DNA from: Mucor racemosus
Lineage: Eukaryota > Mucoromycota > Mucoromycetes > Mucorales > Mucoraceae
Direction of reading: 5' to 3'
Assembly: GCA_027405735.1 (NCBI GenBank)
Contig: JAPEHQ010000012.1
Span: forward strand, 868,001-932,000
Length of the DNA: 64,000 bases
Shown here: positions 47,954 through 60,311 of the stretch, one piece after another
Layout: each line of letters opens with the position of its first letter
How positions within the stretch are numbered: the stretch's first letter is position 1
Made by a program: the position numbers and the translations under genes
Notes under the pieces: model-generated
Told to the model about the DNA's origin: nothing
Seen by the model: the letters and a program-made list of their open reading frames with translations, nothing else
Databases searched by the model: none

Positions 47954-48626
47954 AAACTCCTGAGGGAGCGTCTCCGCTGGTGTAAAAACAAGCTTGATTG
48001 GACTTTGGAGGACTGGAAGCGTGTTATATTTACCAATGAGACTAAAATCAACTATTTCCACTCTGATGGTCGTATTTGATGCTGGAAAAGAGATAGCGAG
48101 GGGATAAAACCTAAGCATACCAAAAAAAACAAGAAAACATGGCGGTGGTCGTATCATGATTTGGAGCTCTATTTCTTGGTCTGGTGTCGGTTTATTGTGC
48201 AAGATCGAAGGTAATATAAGCTCCGAAATATACAAAACTATTGTTGATGATGATTTGGAGAAATCCATTGACGACATGTGTCAAAAATTGAAATTGCGTC
48301 GTAATCAGGGTATCCTTCAACAAGGCAATGATTCTAAACACACCTCTAATTTAATGAAAGAACACCTCAAAACAAAAAAATATGAAGTAATGCCATGACC
48401 AGCGCAATTCCCAGACCTTAATCCCATTGAAAATATGTGGAGGTTATTGAAAATCCGCCTAAACGAACACGAAACATCCCCAAAAGGGATGGATGATATT
48501 TGGGACAGAACTCAAGAGATTTGATATGATAAAATAACAGTTGGGAAATGTCAAAAAGTTATTTCGAGTATTCCTAATCGTGTAAAAGCTTTCATTAAAG
48601 CAAAAGGTTACAGTATTGATTATTGA
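47954..48626 (+). pseudogene. Tc1/mariner transposase remnant (DD34E), inactive
   Basis: Reads ERLRWCKNKLDWTLEDWKRV, FTNETKINYFHSDGRI-stop-CWKR; then, after a frameshift near 48125-48140, GGRIMIWSSISWSG, LQQGNDSKHTS, stop, PDLNPIENMWRLLK, and the normal Tc1 end IPNRVKAFIKAKGYSIDY. Three in-frame stops and one shift make it dead. Both catalytic aspartates appear replaced: family FSDESKF is FTNETKI here, and QQDNDPKHTS is QQGNDSKHTS. The Glu in NPIEN remains, at DD34E spacing. The N-terminal DNA-binding part and terminal repeats were not found. Confidence 0.88.
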
Positions 48627-49032
48627 CTGCATTTAAATATACTTCAATTTTTTTTGATAATGCGTGCAACACCCTTTCAATGATGTACCTTTTTTTAAAC
48701 TTGCATAGCTTTTGCGGAGCTTTAATCAATTATATCGGACTTTTACAATAATTAAAAAAGTATGTATTACTTAAAATAGTAATCTAATGTATCTCCGATT
48801 GAAACTAATAAAGTTATGGTTATTTTCATTCAAATTTCCAAATCATTGAAAGGGGTTTGCAAATCATTGTGGTATTCGAGATAGTAGCAGCTGCACTCGG
48901 CATTATACGACTCATAGTGATACTGGTAGAATGTGAAAGGTGAGAGTAGCTAGAGGTAGGGTTATTTGTCACTTGACTATGACTGCCTTCTTGAATCTCA
49001 TCAATAAAATATTAAGAGTATTATTGGAACTC

Positions 49033-49278
49033 TTAGGGATTACTATCAGTTTTAGCAGCGCTCATATGAAGATCATTAGCGGTTTTATTACCGAAATCTG
49101 ATCCATGGGGTAATTTAGACATATTGTCAGAGGAATCTTCATCTTCAGTGTTATACGAGGGGTGTTTGTTTTCCTCTTCTTCGTCTGTGGGGAATTCCAT
49201 GTCAAGAATAGTACTCTTGGGAGCATGTTGGGATTTCATGGCTTCGAAGGAGGGAACAGAATTGGAAGAGCTTTTCAA
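49033..49278 (-). other. Acidic coding-like fragment antisense to a transposase remnant
   Basis: Minus-strand frame with SSNSVPSFEAMKSQHAPKST, then an acidic run (FPTDEEEENKH, NTEDEDSSDNMSKL). Composition resembles a disordered protein segment more than chance AT-rich sequence. It begins with TTG, so a true start is not established (an ATG lies at the EAMKS methionine). It may be an exon of a host gene hit by the neighbouring transposon, or a second element gene. No family recognised. Confidence 0.3.
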
Positions 49279-49284
49279 AAACTT

Positions 49285-50060
49285 TTTTGGTTTAGAAGCT
49301 TAGAAGAGATTGCTATTTCGAGCATTTATGCTCATATTCGAGAGAAATGCTGCATAAGCTTAAAACAGGCAAGCAAGTATACAGCAGAAAGAGATTCACC
49401 GAGAACTTTGGATCTTCGCCGTCATATTGTAACCCAGTGGAAAGCAGTAAGCGTTAATTTTTTAAAGAACTGTGTATTTATTGATGAAGCAGGATTTCAT
49501 TCCCAAACGATGAGGGGTCCAGTTTGGTCGAAAGTTGGTGAACCAGCAAAAGTTAAAGTGCATAACCAAAAAGGCGTAAGCATTAGTATCATTGACTGTA
49601 TAGCTGCTAGAGGTATCATTGATTTTTCCAAAGTTGAACCATTGAAAAAAAGCGATACTGCAACGCTTGAAAATGAATACCATCTAGATGAACACAGCTC
49701 GAAGAAAAGAAAAGCGGAAACTCCAAATCAAAAGCCAAAGCCCCTCAAAAAAGGTACAACTGCGTACCACATTGTAAAGTTTATGGAATCGGTCGTGGAT
49801 GTGATGGATAAAAATGATATAAAAAGATATTTTATTGTAATGGATAACTGCAAAATACACCACAGTCGTTTTGTCGTGGATACTATAAACTCTCGAGGAT
49901 ATAAACCACCATTTATGCGACCATATTCCCCTTTTTTAAACCCCATTGAGGAGTGTTGGTCTAAAATTAAGAACATTAGACAAAATCCGCTCTAGGTTGG
50001 GCTAAACACGCTGAATCGTACTGGGACAGATGTTTGCAAAAAGAGATTGGCTTGAAATAA
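49285..50060 (+). pseudogene. IS630/Tc1-superfamily transposase remnant (DD34E) with internal deletion
   Basis: DDE-type transposase: CVFIDEAGFHSQTMRGPVWSKVGEPA (first Asp), YFIVMDNCKIHHS (second Asp) and SPFLNPIEECWSKIK (Glu), spaced DD34E. The three catalytic residues are present. After IRQNPL the frame stops (49993-49995); the expected C-terminal end GWAKHAESYWDRC reads in another frame from about 49995 to the stop at 50058-50060, so roughly 30 codons are missing and the frame is shifted. The N-terminal part before SIYAHIREKC is unclear and overlaps an antisense frame. Different family from the Tc1 remnant just upstream. Confidence 0.85.
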
Positions 50061-50703
50061 TCCTAATTTTACGTATCATTTTAAATTACTTTGGTCTAAA
50101 TAAAATTTATAAGCGTCTTGAAACAATTTTATCGAAGTCCTAGAAAAAAATAAACGTCTCGAATTTTTTTTAATTTTTTCCCAATAATTTGCAAAATCGT
50201 CTCAGATTCAACCGAAAATACTGTACCTAGCTAGAAGAAAGATATTTAAAATACTCTAGATCAAGTACGTCAAAAAAAGTTGCGTAGAAAATAAAAATGA
50301 AACAGATCTTCATATGCAAAATTCTTATTCGGATTTACTACTCCGTCCCGAAGATGAAAGAAAAAGCATTTCTGCATTTTCATTTGACATCAAATGTTTA
50401 AAGAGTTTTTTTTTTGTTTAAAATAGGATATAATTAGCCATTGTTTAACTATATATGTTTTCCAACACAGTTAAAACAATTCTAAAAATTTTTCTTTATA
50501 AAAACCAGTAAATCTATAAATATTTTAAATCATTAACATAGGGTTATCGGATCAGAATACTTTGATTTCTAGATGTTGGACCTGTATTCAAGCGAGTCAC
50601 TTTTTTGTGCTTGGTGTCATGGACAAAAAAATTTATTTAACATGGGAACATCTACACAAACCCAATCTTTCTTAAGCTCACCAAAAGAAAAAACTAATCA
50701 AAG
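50061..50703. promoter_or_regulatory. HPRT upstream region
   Basis: AT-rich, no gene. Its last 150 bases should carry the HPRT promoter and 5' UTR; caaaagaaaaaactaatcaaag immediately precedes the start codon. Confidence 0.4.
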
Positions 50704-51511
50704 ATGCCTATGGACTCTTCCAAGTGGATTGACGTAACAACCGAGAAAAATCATTATTCTCTCGATCATTTTGTAATCCCTACTCATTATGAACAAGATG
50801 TTTCTTCTATCCTTATCCCTCATGGTGTTATCATGGACAGAGTTGACAAGTTGGCTCGTTTAATTGTTGAGGAGGCTACTGGACCTTTAGTTGTCTGTTG
50901 TATTTTGAAGGGTGGTCATCAATACTTTGCTGATCTTGTCAATGCTGTTAAAAAGTTAACCAACAAGGACGGTAAGACAATTCCTTTGAGTTTGGAATTC
51001 ATTCGCGTAAAGTCATACAAAAACGACAAGTCAGAAGGTGTTACCATGTCCATTACTGATGAAGAATGTAATGAATTCAAGGGCAAGGTAAACAGAGGAT
51101 TTGATAGAGAGAAAGAGAGAAAAAGAGAGAGATTGCTTGACCTAACTTAATTTCTATAGAACCTTTTGATTGTTGAGGATATTATTGATACCGGTGCTAC
51201 TATGGTTCAATTATTAAAGAAATTAGAGACTTTCTCTCCCAAATCTGTCAAGGTCACTAGTTTATTGATCAAAAAGACTCCCAAGAGTAACGGTTATATT
51301 CCTGATTATGTCGGTTTCTCCATCCCCGATGAATTTGTCGTTGGTTATGCTTTAGATTACAACGAGTATTTCCGTGATTTGGATCACATCTGTGTTATTA
51401 GTGTAAGTGAATGGATGCAGCATTTGGGAATGTATACATACGCATCTTTTTACTGACAAAATATCTGTTTTTTATATATAGGAACATGGTAAGAAGGCCT
51501 ATGCTGTTTAA
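50704..51511 (+). CDS. HPT1: Hypoxanthine-guanine phosphoribosyltransferase
   Basis: Purine salvage enzyme that makes IMP and GMP from hypoxanthine or guanine and PRPP in the cytosol. Three exons: 50704-51087, 51160-51402, 51482-51511, all in phase. Motifs: [32 protein letters not shown] (PPi loop), [16 protein letters not shown] (flexible loop), [14 protein letters not shown] (PRPP-binding signature), [42 protein letters not shown] (base-binding end), and a tiny last exon EHGKKAYAV. About 218 residues, the length of eukaryotic HPRT. The layout resembles the animal and protist HPRT rather than the shorter bacterial form. No lesion. The symbol follows yeast usage; the family name is firm. Confidence 0.95.
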
Positions 51512-52130
51512 TTACCGATACAAGGAAGAACCAAAGTAAATTATATATGTGTTGGTGCATATGTGGTATAGAGATACCAGAACAAGTTAAATTAATCAAA
51601 TAAAATTATCGAAAATAATTACATATTTTATTTAATATGCAGCAGATCAACTTAAAGATTTATGTACCTGGTTGCTATGGAACTTTTTTTTTTTCGCCCC
51701 TGGTTGCTAGGTTGCTGTACGAGCCAACCATGATAGGCAAGGATTATAGATATATAAAGTCGTTTCAATTTTTGTACAGAGCTTTGTTTATTACACCGCT
51801 AATGATCACTTCGTATCATTCAATTATCAATTAGTTGCTACTTCGTAGAGTAACACACGTAACTTCTTTACAAACATTGATAAAATTTATTCAGCTTCTC
51901 ATGTCTTTGAGCTGGCTAACATCTTTACGGTGAGAGAGTTCGTTCACAGTAAATTGAGCAGATATAATCTAATACTGACTATGAAAGTTTGCGAGGAACT
52001 CTGTCTCTTTCAAAACATCAACAACTGTTTATTAAGAGTCCGGGAATTTAAAGCTATTTCAGAAAATCGTAAAGCATGTTGGAAAGACAAAATAAATGTT
52101 ATAACATAATTCGAAATGTCATGAAACTCG
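51512..52130. other. HPRT 3' flank, no gene seen
   Basis: Holds the HPRT 3' UTR; a candidate poly(A) signal aataaaatt is at about 51598. Nothing else recognised. Confidence 0.4.
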
Positions 52131-52289
52131 ATACTAATCTTTATAACGCTTCAGGAACAAAACAACAACATTTCTCAATTAACGCAAATACGATAGGAGA
52201 TAAAAGAAATTAAAGTGTTTAAATACAGATTTAATAATAAATATCAGATGTAAACTACATTATTAAGTCTCTCTTAGTTTCAAAACAAT

Positions 52290-52800
52290 TGGTTTTTACT
52301 CATGGAAGTAACCACGAGAAGGTGGAGGCTGTCTATATCAAGAACATAGTATACTTATCGGATTATGCGTCTGATGATGGTGAAGAGATTTCAGGCTTTT
52401 CAGTTGATTAACTTGCACCAGTCTCCATAGGAGAACGGCGTAATGGGATTGGTGGAGTAACCTTTATCAATATATCCATTTGATAGTAACGGCGATAAAA
52501 ATGATGATGACGAAGATGGATATAGGTGGTTCATTTCCATTAATAGATTGACTAGATGGCGATTGGGATGATAATGAAGGCCCTTGATTTTTTAGACGAC
52601 TCAGTAGTAATTCTAAAGACGAAGGACCAGCTTTTACTGCAGATTGACTAGATGTTGAAGGTTAATTACGTAATTATGTTATGAGGATGTATATATGAGA
52701 TCCAAACCAGACTTACTTTTGGATAAAGAAATTGTCTTCTGTGAGAAGAATGAAGAGGATGTTTTTCTTCATCTATTATCATTAGAATGTGACATTAGTT
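52290..52800 (-). pseudogene. Possible decayed gene 3' part, unknown family
   Basis: On the minus strand, protein-like text appears: SSFFSQKTISLSK near 52750; then, after a GTAAGT-like site, QSAVKAGPSSLELLLSRLKN and QGPSLSSQSPSSQSINGNEP (about 52540-52660); then, in shifted frames, FLSPLLSNGYIDKG, PPIPLRRSPMETGAS and EKPEISSPSS (52360-52500). The Ser/Pro-rich text is unlike surrounding AT-rich noise, but frame changes and stops prevent a gene model and I recognise no family. It could be a pseudogene or a gene with introns I failed to place. Confidence 0.35.
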
Positions 52801-54729
52801 TACATTTTGTTAGAATATATAGTTTATAAAGATTCAGTCCATCGATTACATTTCTCGAAATAAAAAAAAAAAAAAAAAAAAAGTAATTAATAATCGACTA
52901 TGCATGATAGTGCAGTCTTTTGAGTTTACTTGGGTTTAAGCTACAAGTCTATAAGGCCAAAGCAACAGCAAACGTTTATTGCGAAACTCTGCATAGATTG
53001 CCATTAAACACATATAAAATGTATATTTGCGTCTTCAGTAATAATAACTAACAGCTTAAAATTACTATATTTGTAACCAAATAATCATTTTCCGCAAAAA
53101 AACAATGCTGTGATTCCGAAATTCAAAGAGTTTTTTTCAACTACTTTTTATTGTTATATAGTAAAACAAAGGCTTTATATATATTATCCAAAAATTTTAG
53201 TTTACTGTAGTATTTTTTTTTCTATGAAAATACGATTTCAACATATATTTTTACACTATTTTAAGTTTTGTGTGCGAAACTAACAAAAATTTAAACATAC
53301 GATACTTTCTATGCTTACGCAGGTACACGGTGCAGGAAGTACCCAACCTATTTAAAATGTTAATAAACATAATTTTCCGCCATCAAAAATATACAAACCA
53401 TACAGTTGCAATTGCTAATAACATATACCATGCTTTTTAATCATGTTGTTGATTTCCATTTGTAATACAAAACCCGAATGAGAGCCAATTGTTGTGCAAC
53501 AACGTGGCTCTTTCTTTACATTTACCATCATCTCATCACCACCGTCATCTATTACTAAAAAACCATCTTGTATCACAAGGCAGCAAATTCTTTAATAATA
53601 AATATATACAGTCTATAACATCACTGCTGCATGATTATATCTGACAATAAAACGAGCCTATTTTCTTTTGTATCATATGCAAAATGTTGGTTCAAAAATA
53701 CAATATGGTCCGAAAATTAATGAAGTTCTTAGCACTCTTTTCTTCTATTAATGGACTATATCGGCATATTTGACAACGCATCCGAAGAAACCGAGATATG
53801 AGAAAAAAAAAATACGCAACATTTCAATGAAATAACCTTTCTTTTACCCAACATTTTGAGCTCGTCGGTTCGGTCATTGATATTCTGATTGAGTATCAAT
53901 AAAAGCAGAATTGGCACGAACAGAAAAATGGCATTAATTCAAGATCTCTGAGGTTTATCCAGATAAGATGATGATTTACAATAAAACCCAGAATTTACAG
54001 TCAAATGTGTCACACAAAGACCATATAAAAATAACTTTTTTGCTATTATCGGATGCTGCTTAGCTTTAAAGAAGTTTTAATGATAAATTATGTACATACA
54101 GAAAGATTAAATATGCCATTTGTCTTGACCGTTTTACTTAAGGACATTGAATTTATAATTTATTGCCCTGAATTTGTATTTCTTTCAGTTACGCTCCGAC
54201 CGATTTTTACTCCCCTTTAATAAAATGATATTACGGTAAAAGCACATGAAAGGGGGTTCAATAATTTCAGTGTTCTACAACAATAAAAGGAGATATATTT
54301 AAGGGGTTGTTGTATATATAATGTGCTTTATATATATATATATATATATCATAAAATAAACATTTAAACAAAGGATATTATTTAACAGACACTTTTTTTT
54401 GGGTCATGTAGCACAACGTCAAAATAGAAAAGACTAAAAAAAATGAAATGTAATATAATAATATCATCGGGAAAAGAGAGAAGAAAAAAAGAGGCCTCGA
54501 CTCCGAGTTGATTTCAAGGGCTATTTGTGTGTACTATATGTGATACCAAATAATACCGTTTATATAGTTCTCCTCCCTCTCTATATACTCTATTTGTCTC
54601 TCTCTCTCTCTCTCGTTTTTTCTTCTTATCTCTATAAACAACATCTCCTCACTTTCCTTTTTTTTATGGATCATTCATTTTACTGCTAAAATACATTATA
54701 GTCATTCCTTCTTTTTATACAACAAAACC
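52801..54729. other. Intergenic, with probable promoter of the DH-PH gene at the right
   Basis: No gene recognised from 52801 to 54400. A 20-base poly(A) run lies near 52863-52880 and a TA run near 54330-54350. The last 150 bases before the DH-PH start are CT-rich (tctctctctctctctctcg near 54597-54615), typical of a fungal promoter or 5' UTR. Confidence 0.4.
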
Positions 54730-57700
54730 ATGCCCAATAATACTTCCAATCAATTAGAAATGATGAATTCATTAATCGATGCCGAGAAAAGTTATCTTGA
54801 AAACTTGCAAATTATAGATTCGGTACATATAAGCACATACATAATTTGGTCATTGTTTAACCGTAATTATGAATTAGAAACTATCCCCACTTTGGATGAA
54901 ACAATTGGAGTCTGTTGCACCCGATTTTAGTGAATTATTAAAGTGCATTCAAGACATTATTTCAGTTAATAAGCCATTTTATGATGTACAGTATATACTA
55001 ATAATATCAAAAAGATTTGATTTTGGTCTAATCTGATTATCTATTTGCAGAAATTATTATCAACAAGACTTGAATCAAATGAATGTGATCTTGGGGATAT
55101 TTTGCAGCAGCTGGTAAATATATTAAAAAATAGACAAATTGCACAGATATTAACCTATACAATAGATTTCCTCTATAAAATTACCTTATTTTACTTTTAG
55201 TGAAAACTACATTAATAATATTAATCAACGTCAAGATATTCTCTGTACGCCGTCGATCCAACAATTTCTTAATGTAAATGTTTATACCAAACACTTCTCT
55301 CTCACATGACACTCACCAACACTATAATAATAGGACATTGGTAAAGGAAAAGAAACCACTCTCGAGATTTTATTTTCTGCTCCTTTACAGCAAATTCAAC
55401 TATACAAATCCCTTTTTAATGTGAGTAAATTCTTTTCTTCTCTTCTTTTTCTTTCTCCTTTTTAACACTGCAACTACTAGAAACCTCATCTCAGTATCGA
55501 TCAATCAATTCTTGTACAAGCAAATCAACTATTCAATTCACTTATGATTAAAAATTCATTACCACCAGTTAATTTAGATCCATCATTTCATACGAAAATC
55601 AACTGCGATTCAGTCGTCGATATTTTAAACGATAAGCCCATTCAAAATTATCAATTATCAAAATTAGACAAAATTTTGCTCTGTGATACATTTAAATGTA
55701 CAGAATTATCAAAGCGTGTGCAACTTGTTTTAACTATAAATCATCTAGTTTTATGTTGTCCAGAAAATAATGATTTATTGTACCCTCCCGTTGATATCAA
55801 AGATATCTCGATTCGAACTATTCACATTGATCGTGAATTGATAGGAGAGTACAATATTCAGCTTTGGGTAAATCAACAAAGACTATTTACTTTTACAGCT
55901 AAATCTAAGCAAGAAAGAAACACATGGCTTGGCATAGATATAAATAGCTCTATTAAAAAGTCGGATACTGTCGCTGTGTCATGGATATCATTATTAGATA
56001 TCGTTGAGAAATACGATATTAGAAGACGATCCAGAGCCCAAACAAAATCTATTAGAACTCAAGATATATTCACATTTTATACCGATCAAACAGGTGAAAT
56101 TTCTCCATTAGTCTCCTCTGATGAAGAAGAAGACGAAGAAGACGAAGAAGAGAGCGCTGATGAAAATGATTTTGCTGATAGACAACAAGAGGAGAATGTA
56201 GCAGGTTGGTTTTTATTAAATTACATTTATTAAAAATCGCACCAAAATTGACTATTTTTAAATTGATCATCCTTTAGATAAAACTGATGCTTCTTCTTCT
56301 GTTGTAGCTCCAGTTCCTCTTCCAAAAGAAGAAACCTTAACTATACCTCAACTTCCGTTAGAGCCTCCACCAAAAGATCAAAACATTGTTGTTTCTGGTA
56401 CAAAGTCTCTTCCAGTTCGTAATCAATCATTAAGAAAATCACCTCCTATTCCCTCAAAGATGCTTTCGCCTGATGTCACAACAAAAACCCCTGATACTCC
56501 ATTACCTGTTCGTTCTTTATCAGCTCAACAACAACCTATTATAGAATCAACATCCACAACTCCATCGACTACGTCTTCAACATCTTCTTCATCTTCTTCT
56601 TCTGCTAGCACTACGAAAAAACCATCATTCATGCGTTCTGTTATGGCAGCTGTATCAAATCGCTCTTCGTTGCGTCATTCAAAATCTAATCTTAAGCCAA
56701 GCATTGATTCTGTTTTATCATCATCAACACCTAATCTAAAAGGACCACCTAGTAAAAATGCTATGCAAAATATGAGCACTGTTTCACTTGATCAACAAAC
56801 TTTAAAGCGACCAACTGATCCAGCATTAATGCGTCGTTACTCAGCTGCCAACCTGACTACTGAGCAGCAACAGCCACCTTTGCCACCTCAGCATTTAACT
56901 ATACCTTCACAACAACAAAGCCCATTTATTCAACGTTCTTCATTTATAAATAATCATTCTACACCTTCATTTGCATCGAGTCAATCTAGTTTAGCATTGA
57001 CTCCACCATTAAGTAGATCTTCAAGTCCCGGATCAATGACTCCTGTTGGATTATCTCGTTATCAAACACCGTCTTCTTCTTCATCTGAAGATTTGGGTTC
57101 TCCACCCGAAAGTGTAAGTTTATAAATGGCATACCACGTTTTTTTCTTTTTTTAACTAATTTTGCCATTTAGCCTGATATTTTATTGCAAAATGGAAATA
57201 CAATTAAGTCTATTTTATATAGCAATCATCAAGCTCAAGTGTTTCATTGGAAAGATGAATCTTGGTATGCAGTTCAAGAAGAATGTTCATTAGAAGTTCG
57301 ACAAACATTTAGTAATCGTTCTTGTGTGGCTATTCATATGAAGGAAACAGGACAACTCTATTTGAACGCATGGGTGTTACCCGATACTTTCATATGTCGT
57401 ACAACAGAAACTGATCTGAGTTTATCATTGCATATTACAAATAACCAATCTCAACTTGAAAACTATTTGATTCATTGCGAATCTAAATTAGAAGCAGATC
57501 GTTTGACAAACGTATTAGAACAAATGCATCAAGAATCTATAAAGATGAATATGGTTATTTCCGCTACAAGTACTCTCAGAGGTGCTCCTCCCGTTTTAAC
57601 GCGTACTACATCTTTAGCGGCAAACAATACATTAACACCGGAAGAATTACAAAAAACATTCAAATTGGCAATGCAATGTAAATGTAAACTCTTTGTTCAA

Positions 57701-58000
57701 AGTGCTAGTTCGAAATGGAATAGTTTTGGAAGTGTCTACATGAAAGTATCTCAACAATATGCAACCAAAAAGATGCATATTGCTATGGAATCTCATAAAG
57801 GCGGTAAGATAACTCAGTTGGTGAGCGCCATGGTACAGAGCAGAAATGTCGAAAGATTAAGTTTAAAACGAATTTCATTCTTGATGGTCGATGAATTAGA
57901 AAAGAATAGCGTTGTTTATATGATTCAAGTTAGAGAAGAAACTACTGGTGATAAAATAATCGAGTATATCAAGACCAAAAATAGCGAGAACGGATGGTAA
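54730..58000 (+). CDS. DH-PH domain protein, probable Rho-family guanine nucleotide exchange factor
   Basis: Predicted activator of a small GTPase of the Rho/Cdc42 type. Exons: 54730-54822, 54878-54985, 55051 to about 55113, 55201-55273, 55334-55420, 55481-56204, 56278-57113, 57173-58000. The DH part is residues 1 to about 170: SLIDAEKSYLENLQ, LLSTRLESNECDLGDI, NYINNINQRQDIL, APLQQIQLYKSLF (the usual DH end). A PH-like domain follows (LDKILLCDTFKCTELSKR, LFTFTAKSKQERNTWL), then an acidic run, a Ser/Pro/Gln-rich disordered middle (56278-57113), and a folded C-terminal part with a second PH/EVH1-like region (VFHWKDESWYAVQEECSLEVR) and a conserved-looking end (KCKLFVQSASSKWNSFGSVYM). One junction (55113/55201) does not phase with a GT donor. 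The class call is by motif only. Confidence 0.72.
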
Positions 58001-59440
58001 TAATTGCAAATGCTACATTTATTTATACATACAACACACAAACATATTATATCATTACATTATAAACATATTTTATTTCATGAACACAATGCCAGAGATA
58101 GCATTTCAATAAATTACATCTTTTTTGTGTCCATCCCATCTATCTGTTTGTTTGATCTTTGCTTCTGCTTTCAAGTGCTTGTGCATGCATTTAAGCGCGC
58201 TTAATTGTGAAAGTATATACTGCAAAAAGAAAAAGAAAAAGAAAAAACCTGTTTATTTAGATCTGCAAAACGAAAAGTAAGTATTCAATAACCATACAAC
58301 ATTTTACTTATCAATCTTGTAAGTTTTATTTGATTTGGCTAATTCAATCATGGCACCAGATAATTGATACTATTTTAATCTTGCTAAGCCTTAGCCCTTT
58401 ATATACCTTGATGATTGCTTTAAAATCTTAATGCAAAAAAAAAATATTAAACTAGGCTATTTCTTATGAAATATCCGGTTACAAGTGTTTCCAAAAGTTA
58501 TAATATTAATGTTATACATGTATTCCAATTCCATGAATGAGTATGATATATATCTCCCGAATAATATCAAAAATACGCAAAATCTTTGCTATCTAAATAA
58601 GGCAAACTTTGATCACTACTTCATTTACTTTTTTCATGAAATAACGACAAAACAAAAAATGTGCATGTGTACTAAATACGTTCGAGCCTACAACTGTGCT
58701 TCTTATTCCGGATTACTAATTTCTGTGAGATAGAATATCCTTTAAATATTTGGCTTTCTGTTTTCAGTGCTTAAAATACCGAACCTTTCAGCTGCAAAAA
58801 ATTCAGACGTAGAAAGACTTTTTAATAATGAATCTTACTTTTTCGAAGTGATCTTTAACATATTTAAGCATGAAAGGCTCTTTAGCGCTTTTTTCTTTTT
58901 CTTTTTTTGTGATTTAGACCATTTTTGGCCTTTTGTAGTAGATTACAAAATATTCGTTTTATTAACTAACGTGTTTTTTTAAACTAGTGTTAATAATTTT
59001 ATTGAACTCTATCAGATCCAATTTACTGCTAGGTCGATTCATAATACTGTTGAGTATTCTCGCAGTTACACACGTTTGCATTATATGTACAAAAAGTGGC
59101 GCGTATCTCCAAAGAACCTGTAGAACATTTATATGAATATTATTTAGATGGATGCATAATTTAAAACTGTACAAAAGATATTTAGTACGCTAGTCCAACT
59201 TACTTTGCAGTTCATGGGTTATTAAACAAGTCTGTTTTTTGGATCATTTTTCAATCATTTTGACAGTAAATCGGTTTTGAAACTCAGTTATCAATGGACT
59301 TAAGCTGTAATGTGAGCTATTATTTGGATTATCTCGACAAAAATCAACATTTTTTTGCTAAAACAAGCAATCAGTGTAGATTTTGACCCGATTTATCTTG
59401 TGAATACAAAACATTAACGTTTTAATTATGGGTTTTAAAT
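58001..59440. other. Intergenic downstream of the DH-PH gene
   Basis: 3' flank followed by AT-rich sequence without recognised genes. The block 59150-59290 is a diverged relative of 11440-11600. Confidence 0.4.
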
Positions 59441-59850
59441 GTTACAATCAATTTAAGGATACTTTTAGGCCTACTGTGGGTTACATCCATTTAGATCACC
59501 ATGTCATCTGGTGTCTGACTTGAATTACCGCTGGGATAAATCAGAAATCGCTTTGATTTGACATGTCTGATTGATACAGCAAGTAACCTTATAAGCGAGA
59601 TGTGGATCATCCTAGCAAATTATAATTATTGACCTGAACCATAAATACATCATTGTTCAATATGGCCTGATTTCATCCATGATAAAATCAGGACCTAAAG
59701 ATATCAGGTGAATTATGAAAATAGCATGCCTCATTGATTTATCATATAGATAAGAAATTGTGTATAAATAGAAGGACATCCTCCTGCCAATGAAGAGCCA
59801 ATTAAGTTCTTCTACTTGATAATAAAATTACTCGATTTTATAAAAAATTT
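59440..59850 (+). mobile_element. LTR-like sequence followed by retroelement-like leader (candidate)
   Basis: Contains tgtataaatagaagg (TATA-like, about 59760) and, 60 bases on, taataaaattactcg (poly(A)-signal-like) in LTR order; repeat R5 copy 2 begins just after. No second copy, ends or duplication could be fixed, so this is tentative. Confidence 0.3.
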
Positions 59851-59914
59851 GAAAGAATACCAGAAATTAGAAACAATTCCTACAAAATAGCTTTTCATTT
59901 ACCCATTTCTACAG

Positions 59915-60045
59915 CAATTCGGGGAGACTAAACCTCTTGTAATTTTGTCGATTGACACTAGATGTAACTGTAATTGCAATGAGAGGTCATTTCGATTCAT
60001 ATTCAGCTAGAACTAGCGAGCTTACTGATCCTGATAGATGTAAAT
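59915..60045 (+). repeat. Dispersed repeat R5, copy 2
   Basis: Aligns with 47460-47600 (agactaaacc, attgcaatgagaggtcat, gagcttactgat). Confidence 0.5.
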
Positions 60046-60130
60046 AACAGGTTATTGTATGTAGGGATGCTGTCGAGCCCAGCTTATACTAGTAAATTTG
60101 GGTGTCAAAACCCGGCTCGACACCAATACT

Positions 60131-60311
60131 AGTTGTATGTAGTCACCGAGTATCATACTTTATCACCTTCTACAGTATCAACACATCTTGCAATCGATTG
60201 ACTACGACATTCATGTATTGAAGTACAAAGACTTGGTACCGGATACAAGAAACTCCTAGCGTATTAAGTTTATCCAGCAATCATCGAGAACAACGCTTGG
60301 ACCCCAATTAT
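60131..60311 (+). repeat. LTR fragment interrupted by CACTA-like copy E
   Basis: Matches the first 180 bases of the solo LTR at 45375-45899: gagtatcat, atcaccttctacagtatcaa, gattgactacgacat, agaaactcctagcgtat, cgcttggacc-caattat. It stops at aattat, exactly where CACTACGG begins at 60312; the other copy continues gatactatac. Confidence 0.7.
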
